NCBI GenBank assembly: GCA_944392285.1
Contig: CALXWF010000128.1
Location: forward strand, 1 to 8,301
DNA length: 8,301 bases
From: an uncultured Alphaproteobacteria bacterium
GTDB lineage: Bacteria; Pseudomonadota; Alphaproteobacteria; RF32; CAG-239
Direction: 5' to 3'
Under the pieces are notes generated by a model. It was given only the letters and a program-made list of their open reading frames with translations. It was not told the origin of the DNA and ran no database searches. The position numbers and the translations under genes were made by a program. Of the stretch, positions 5,434 through 8,301 are shown piece after piece. Position 1 is the first letter of the stretch; each line of letters begins with the position of its first letter.

Positions 5434-6894
5434 CTACCTGATTGTCATATCTTGTCCGATACCCGGAATTCCGCGGCTAACGGGAAGAGAGCCCAAAGTC
5501 TTTTTATTGCTGTCTTTAGAGCCTTCTTCCATCTTATATTTAACATTAGCGGCTTTTTCAGGTTCTTTTTCCAAAATTCCGCCTGCCGAGAAGTAAAGAT
5601 AATCTTTCTTTCCGGCTTTATCTGCGCGGATATAAGTTGTCGTAATCTCATCAACGACTTGGCCGGTTTGGAGCGTTGTCCCTTCTTGAACCAAAAACGG
5701 CAAACCGTCTTTATTAACGAGCTTTGCGGCCAATTTACCGCCTTGTCCGCGAATCTCCATAATCACATAGACGTCATTAAGCCGAACTTCATCCTCTTTT
5801 TCTTCAGTTTCGGCATTTGCCGCTTCGGCAAACGGGTTAGTCTTTTCCTCAGCTTCAAGACGAGCCTTCAAAATCGAAATCTGGGTTTGCAAGCTGGCTT
5901 TTTCTCTTTGATATCTGTCTTTTGCCTCCATGGCATTTTTGGTTGCCAAGTCAGCAGCTTCTCTTAAAAGAGCCATTTTCTTTTTAACGTTTTCGCTAAA
6001 CTCTTTATTTTCTTTTTTCAACCGCGAGATTTGCGCATAAACCCCAGCATTGTTCTCAATCCATTTCTGGGTTTCTTCAAGCATTTTGCTCTTATAGTTG
6101 TTCAAAAGTTTTTCTTGGCGCAATTTTTCATAAGCCAAATCAAGCTCTCTGAGCTTTTGTCTTTCTTCCAACACTTGCTTTTCTTGTTCTTTTTCTTTTT
6201 CAACCAATTTCAATCTTTGCTCTTCATTGCGCAGCTGTTCTTCTTCCAAAGCCTTACGACGTTGCGCTTGCAAAGCCTCAATTTCATTTTTAACTTTTTC
6301 GCGTCTGAGCTCCAAAGACAAAATGGCTGTCTGTTTTTCCAAATCTGACATTTGTGAAAAAACTTCATCATCAACCGGGTCAAAGGTCTGATTATCAAGC
6401 GGGTTTGCCTCGGATGAAGCCGATGTTTCGGCCGCCGGCACAACCACTTCCTGATTCACGGGAACTTTAGGCTTAAAGCTTGGTGTTGCCGCATTCGCAT
6501 CAGGAGACGGCAAAGCAACTGGTGCTTCCGCATTTTGTGCCTGAGCGCCGCCTTTAGGCATAACTGCCCCGGCTTTGGGAACAACAGCGCCAGCCTTAGG
6601 TGTTACGGCACCGGTTTTGGGAACAATTTTTCCGGTCTTGGGCACAATTTTCCCGGCAGGAGGTGTTACCAAAGCCTCTCCAGCGGGAGCCGCCTTAGGA
6701 GCGGGAGCTTCCAAACTGTCAGGAATATCGGGGCTTCCGATAGATAATCCCAGTTCATCGCTGACGCCGTTATCTGAGGGCGCATCATCTTCCAAGTTGA
6801 GAACACCCTGCGCTTGAACCCCTTGGGCAGATACCAAGCCCAAAGCGGCAACGGCTGCAAAGCTCCACAAAGTTTTTTTCATATCATAAAACAT
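5434..6894 (-). CDS. pilP: Enlarged PilP-type periplasmic pilus assembly protein with long coiled coil
   Basis: This protein of about 486 residues is secreted and its C-terminal domain resembles type IVb PilP, a periplasmic partner of the secretin and PilO. Numbered from the ATG at 6894: a signal peptide (MKKTLWSFAAVAALGLVSA at 5-23, likely cleavage after VQA at 28), a Pro/Ala-rich linker (about 29-165) with five heptapeptide repeats (82-116), a highly charged Glu/Lys/Gln coiled coil (about 185-353), an acidic hinge, then the PilP-like domain (about 373-440: YVIMEIRGQGGKLAAKLV, FLVQEGTTL, GQVVDEITTTYIRA) and a polar tail. The start is 6894 because AGGGGA (6901-6906) lies 6 nt upstream. This overlaps the pilO end by 11 nt. 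ATGs at 6909 (no clear site seen) and 6882 (same site, too distant) are alternatives. R64-type PilP is, from memory, only about 150-180 residues, so most of this protein is additional. PilP identity rests on the C-terminal pattern plus gene position. Confidence 0.8.
   Translation of the reverse strand: MFYDMKKTLWSFAAVAALGLVSAQGVQAQGVLNLEDDAPSDNGVSDELGLSIGSPDIPDSLEAPAPKAAPAGEALVTPPAGKIVPKTGKIVPKTGAVTPKAGAVVPKAGAVMPKGGAQAQNAEAPVALPSPDANAATPSFKPKVPVNQEVVVPAAETSASSEANPLDNQTFDPVDDEVFSQMSDLEKQTAILSLELRREKVKNEIEALQAQRRKALEEEQLRNEEQRLKLVEKEKEQEKQVLEERQKLRELDLAYEKLRQEKLLNNYKSKMLEETQKWIENNAGVYAQISRLKKENKEFSENVKKKMALLREAADLATKNAMEAKDRYQREKASLQTQISILKARLEAEEKTNPFAEAANAETEEKEDEVRLNDVYVIMEIRGQGGKLAAKLVNKDGLPFLVQEGTTLQTGQVVDEITTTYIRADKAGKKDYLYFSAGGILEKEPEKAANVKYKMEEGSKDSNKKTLGSLPVSRGIPGIGQDMTIR
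6547..6651 (-). repeat. Five tandem 21-bp units (heptapeptide repeat in PilP linker)
   Basis: Five consecutive in-frame 21-nt units encode KIVPKTG, KIVPKTG, AVTPKAG, AVVPKAG and AVMPKGG (consensus x-V-x-P-K-x-G). The units are most alike at the PK and G positions. The Lys/Pro/Gly content suggests an extended, positively charged linker in the periplasm. Being a whole number of codons, gain or loss of a unit would keep the frame. Confidence 0.9.
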
Positions 6895-8158
6895 AGATTG
6901 TCCCCTCATATTCCCAAGTTTTCTGGTCGATTCTGTATATTATACTTTTAATCTCAAGTCCTGAAAATTTTGTTAACAAATTGCTCCAAGTTATCGGATT
7001 CTGCTGCGAAATAAACTTAAATCCAATCATTCTATACACCGTTCCGTTTGGGGATGTATAGGTTGTGTTTGTCAAAGTTATCGGCTGCCCGATAGACTGG
7101 AAAAGGTCATTAATGGCATATTTCAAATCACCGGCATTTTGGGTCGGTGGGGAGGGCATCTTTTGCAAGCGCCCGAGCGGAATGGTTGCCGCCACACTTT
7201 CACCGTTATCTGAAACGGCGCGCCGCGCAAAAGCCACGCCGGACTTGTCCAATGCATGGTTAATCACCGATACCCGACCGATTTGTCTGGTCCAAGTTGT
7301 TACAATTCCGCCCTGAGTGCACGTTAAGTCGCCGAGTTTCCAGCCCGGAGGCAAAATCCCCTGGACTGCGGCAATCCCGTTTGCGCACTTATGCATAATT
7401 GCCTGCGGAGTAACCAAACTCTCCCAAGGTCTGACTTCAGGTTTGGTTTCAACTTTACGCACGATTTTCGGCTTAACCGGAACCACAACCGGCATCTTCT
7501 TCGGTGTAAAGAAAATCCCTGAAATAATGTTTGAAATCAGCCAAAATCCGACAATCGCCGAAACCCCGATAAGCAGCATCAATTTTGTGCCGCGCAGAGC
7601 CTTAATTTTTTGTAGTTTTGATTTGGCGCCTTTGGATAAAAGTCTTCCCAAATCAGGATATTCTGTATCTTCAATCTCCCATTCCGGCGGGGCAATTTTG
7701 CGTCCCCAATCCGGCACGGCAAGCATGGACATAAACTGCTCTTTAGCTTCTTCCTCGTTTAAGAAGAGCATATCACCGTCTGAAAGGATAATATCGTTAC
7801 GAACGCAGGTATACCACCAACCGTTTCCAACCTTAAAGACGGCAATAAAAGACGACCTGTCTGAAAGTGCAGTCGCCAAAGCCACGGCACCGGCCTGATT
7901 TCCGGTTTTAAACCCTTCTTCGGAAACGCAAATACCAAACTGCGGTGCCTTACCGGGCTTAATACAAAATAGGTCGGCTCCCTCCAACACGCCTTCAGAA
8001 GCTTCTCCGACCTCCGTATAAGGGTCTTCTTGATTTTGCAGAGGCTGCCAGAAAAGACTGGTCGCATACCAAGTGCCGTCTAAATCAAAGCCGACACCCC
8101 AAGTGCGATTGTTTTTCTTTTCATATTCCTCATCAATAAGTTTTGCTTCTTCCAGCAC
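6884..8158 (-). CDS. pilO: Type IVb pilus assembly protein PilO
   Basis: This 424-residue bitopic inner-membrane protein resembles R64-type PilO. A cytoplasmic N-terminal part (1-190) has the family-like stretch GWWYTCVRNDIILSDGDMLF (113-132) followed by NEEEAKEQF (134-142) and WGRKIAPPEW (151-160). A basic stretch (about 174-192) precedes one membrane segment at 193-217. A Pro/Lys/Val-rich linker (219-245) leads to a periplasmic domain with a probable disulfide, C258-C280 (AIMHKC, GWKLGDLTC), and an end (about 340-424) shaped like the small alpha/beta domains of PilO/GspL-type proteins. The start is GTG at 8156-8158 with AAAGGA (8167-8172) 8 nt upstream; the next Met is at 129. It starts 19 nt after the secretin stop and overlaps pilP. 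PilO of this kind is expected to bind PilP and align the secretin with the inner-membrane platform. Confidence 0.85.
   Translation of the reverse strand: MLEEAKLIDEEYEKKNNRTWGVGFDLDGTWYATSLFWQPLQNQEDPYTEVGEASEGVLEGADLFCIKPGKAPQFGICVSEEGFKTGNQAGAVALATALSDRSSFIAVFKVGNGWWYTCVRNDIILSDGDMLFLNEEEAKEQFMSMLAVPDWGRKIAPPEWEIEDTEYPDLGRLLSKGAKSKLQKIKALRGTKLMLLIGVSAIVGFWLISNIISGIFFTPKKMPVVVPVKPKIVRKVETKPEVRPWESLVTPQAIMHKCANGIAAVQGILPPGWKLGDLTCTQGGIVTTWTRQIGRVSVINHALDKSGVAFARRAVSDNGESVAATIPLGRLQKMPSPPTQNAGDLKYAINDLFQSIGQPITLTNTTYTSPNGTVYRMIGFKFISQQNPITWSNLLTKFSGLEIKSIIYRIDQKTWEYEGTIYVL
6901..6906 (-). promoter_or_regulatory. Shine-Dalgarno AGGGGA of pilP, inside the pilO 3' end
   Basis: AGGGGA lies 6 nt before the ATG at 6892-6894 and within the last codons of pilO, which stops at 6884-6886. 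It favours the 6894 start over the ATGs at 6909 and 6882. Confidence 0.65.
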
Positions 8159-8177
8159 GTTCTTATTCCTTTAAGAG

Positions 8178-8301
8178 CTAAATATTTCTCATTCTTGATT
8201 CCGGTGTTAAAGGCGATTCCAAAACCACAGGCGTTAAGATAATAACCAAGACACTGCGATTTTTTGTAGCCGTAGCCGAGCCACCGAGCAAAGAATTTTC
8301 T
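8178..8301 (-). CDS. pilN: PilN-type secretin, C-terminal 40 residues (partial)
   Basis: The minus-strand frame entering from the right edge reads ENSLLGGSATATKNRS followed by VLVIILTPVVLESPL and ends at TAG (8178-8180). The pattern LLGG - short polar stretch - R-S-V-L-V-I-I-L-T-P-V-V-L is the end of the secretin domain (last beta strands; compare the E-L-x-I-x-I-T-P ending of PulD/PilQ secretins). The position immediately upstream of pilO matches pilN in the R64 pil operon. The outer-membrane channel domain and any lipoprotein signal lie outside the window. Confidence 0.82.
   Translation of the reverse strand, partial: ENSLLGGSATATKNRSVLVIILTPVVLESPLTPESRMRNI

Noticed and set aside
5359..5967. 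A plus-strand frame opposite the start of the ATPase gene and the end of pilP, with Phe-rich hydrophobic stretches
   Set aside because: The Phe/Leu richness is the complement of the Lys/Glu-rich coiled-coil codons of PilP. There is no independent support for a membrane protein.

Overview
The window carries most of a type IVb pilus (R64/PilN-PilS type) biogenesis operon on the minus strand, facing a partial sulfatase-fold membrane enzyme gene on the plus strand. The secretin, the PilP-type periplasmic protein with a signal peptide and the class III prepilins point to a Gram-negative, diderm bacterium. Moderate base composition and the pilin N-terminal signature GRSMVEMLGVLAIIGVL suggest an uncultured, possibly gut-associated alphaproteobacterium. 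That placement is an impression from memory and is low confidence.

Layout, left to right. Bases 2-766 (+) are the C-terminal 254 residues of an LtaS/MdoB-like phosphotransferase (alkaline phosphatase superfamily). A 28-bp perfect palindrome at 766-793, A-rich on one flank and T-rich on the other, can terminate transcription from both sides. Everything beyond it is on the minus strand. Read in the direction of transcription (right to left) the order is: the 3' end of a PilN-type secretin (8301-8178), PilO (8158-6884), an unusually long PilP (6894-5434), the PilQ-type assembly ATPase (5429-3735), the PilR/GspF platform protein (3722-2589), a pilin-like protein lacking the prepilin cleavage motif (2587-2030), prepilin PilS copy 1 (2015-1470) and prepilin PilS copy 2 (1359-811). 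From pilN to the first pilS, genes are separated by 1-19 nt or overlap, as in one translationally coupled operon. The last pilin gene is set apart by 110 nt containing a perfect TATAAT box and a strong Shine-Dalgarno sequence.

How the genes work together, from family knowledge: the secretin forms the outer-membrane channel. PilO (inner membrane) and PilP (periplasm) link it to the inner-membrane platform. The hexameric PilQ ATPase drives PilR to extract pilin subunits into the growing fibre, and PilS is the subunit. No prepilin peptidase (PilU), lytic transglycosylase (PilT), retraction ATPase or PilV adhesin is visible; these would have to lie elsewhere.

The main unusual points are a PilP enlarged to about 486 residues by a heptapeptide-repeat linker and a long coiled coil, a third pilin paralogue that keeps the pilin head domain but has lost the class III signal, and two tandem prepilins sharing a 47-bp stretch of near identity. 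The two non-coding gaps (767-810 and 1360-1469) are both under 300 bases. I saw no tRNA, rRNA, CRISPR array or insertion sequence.
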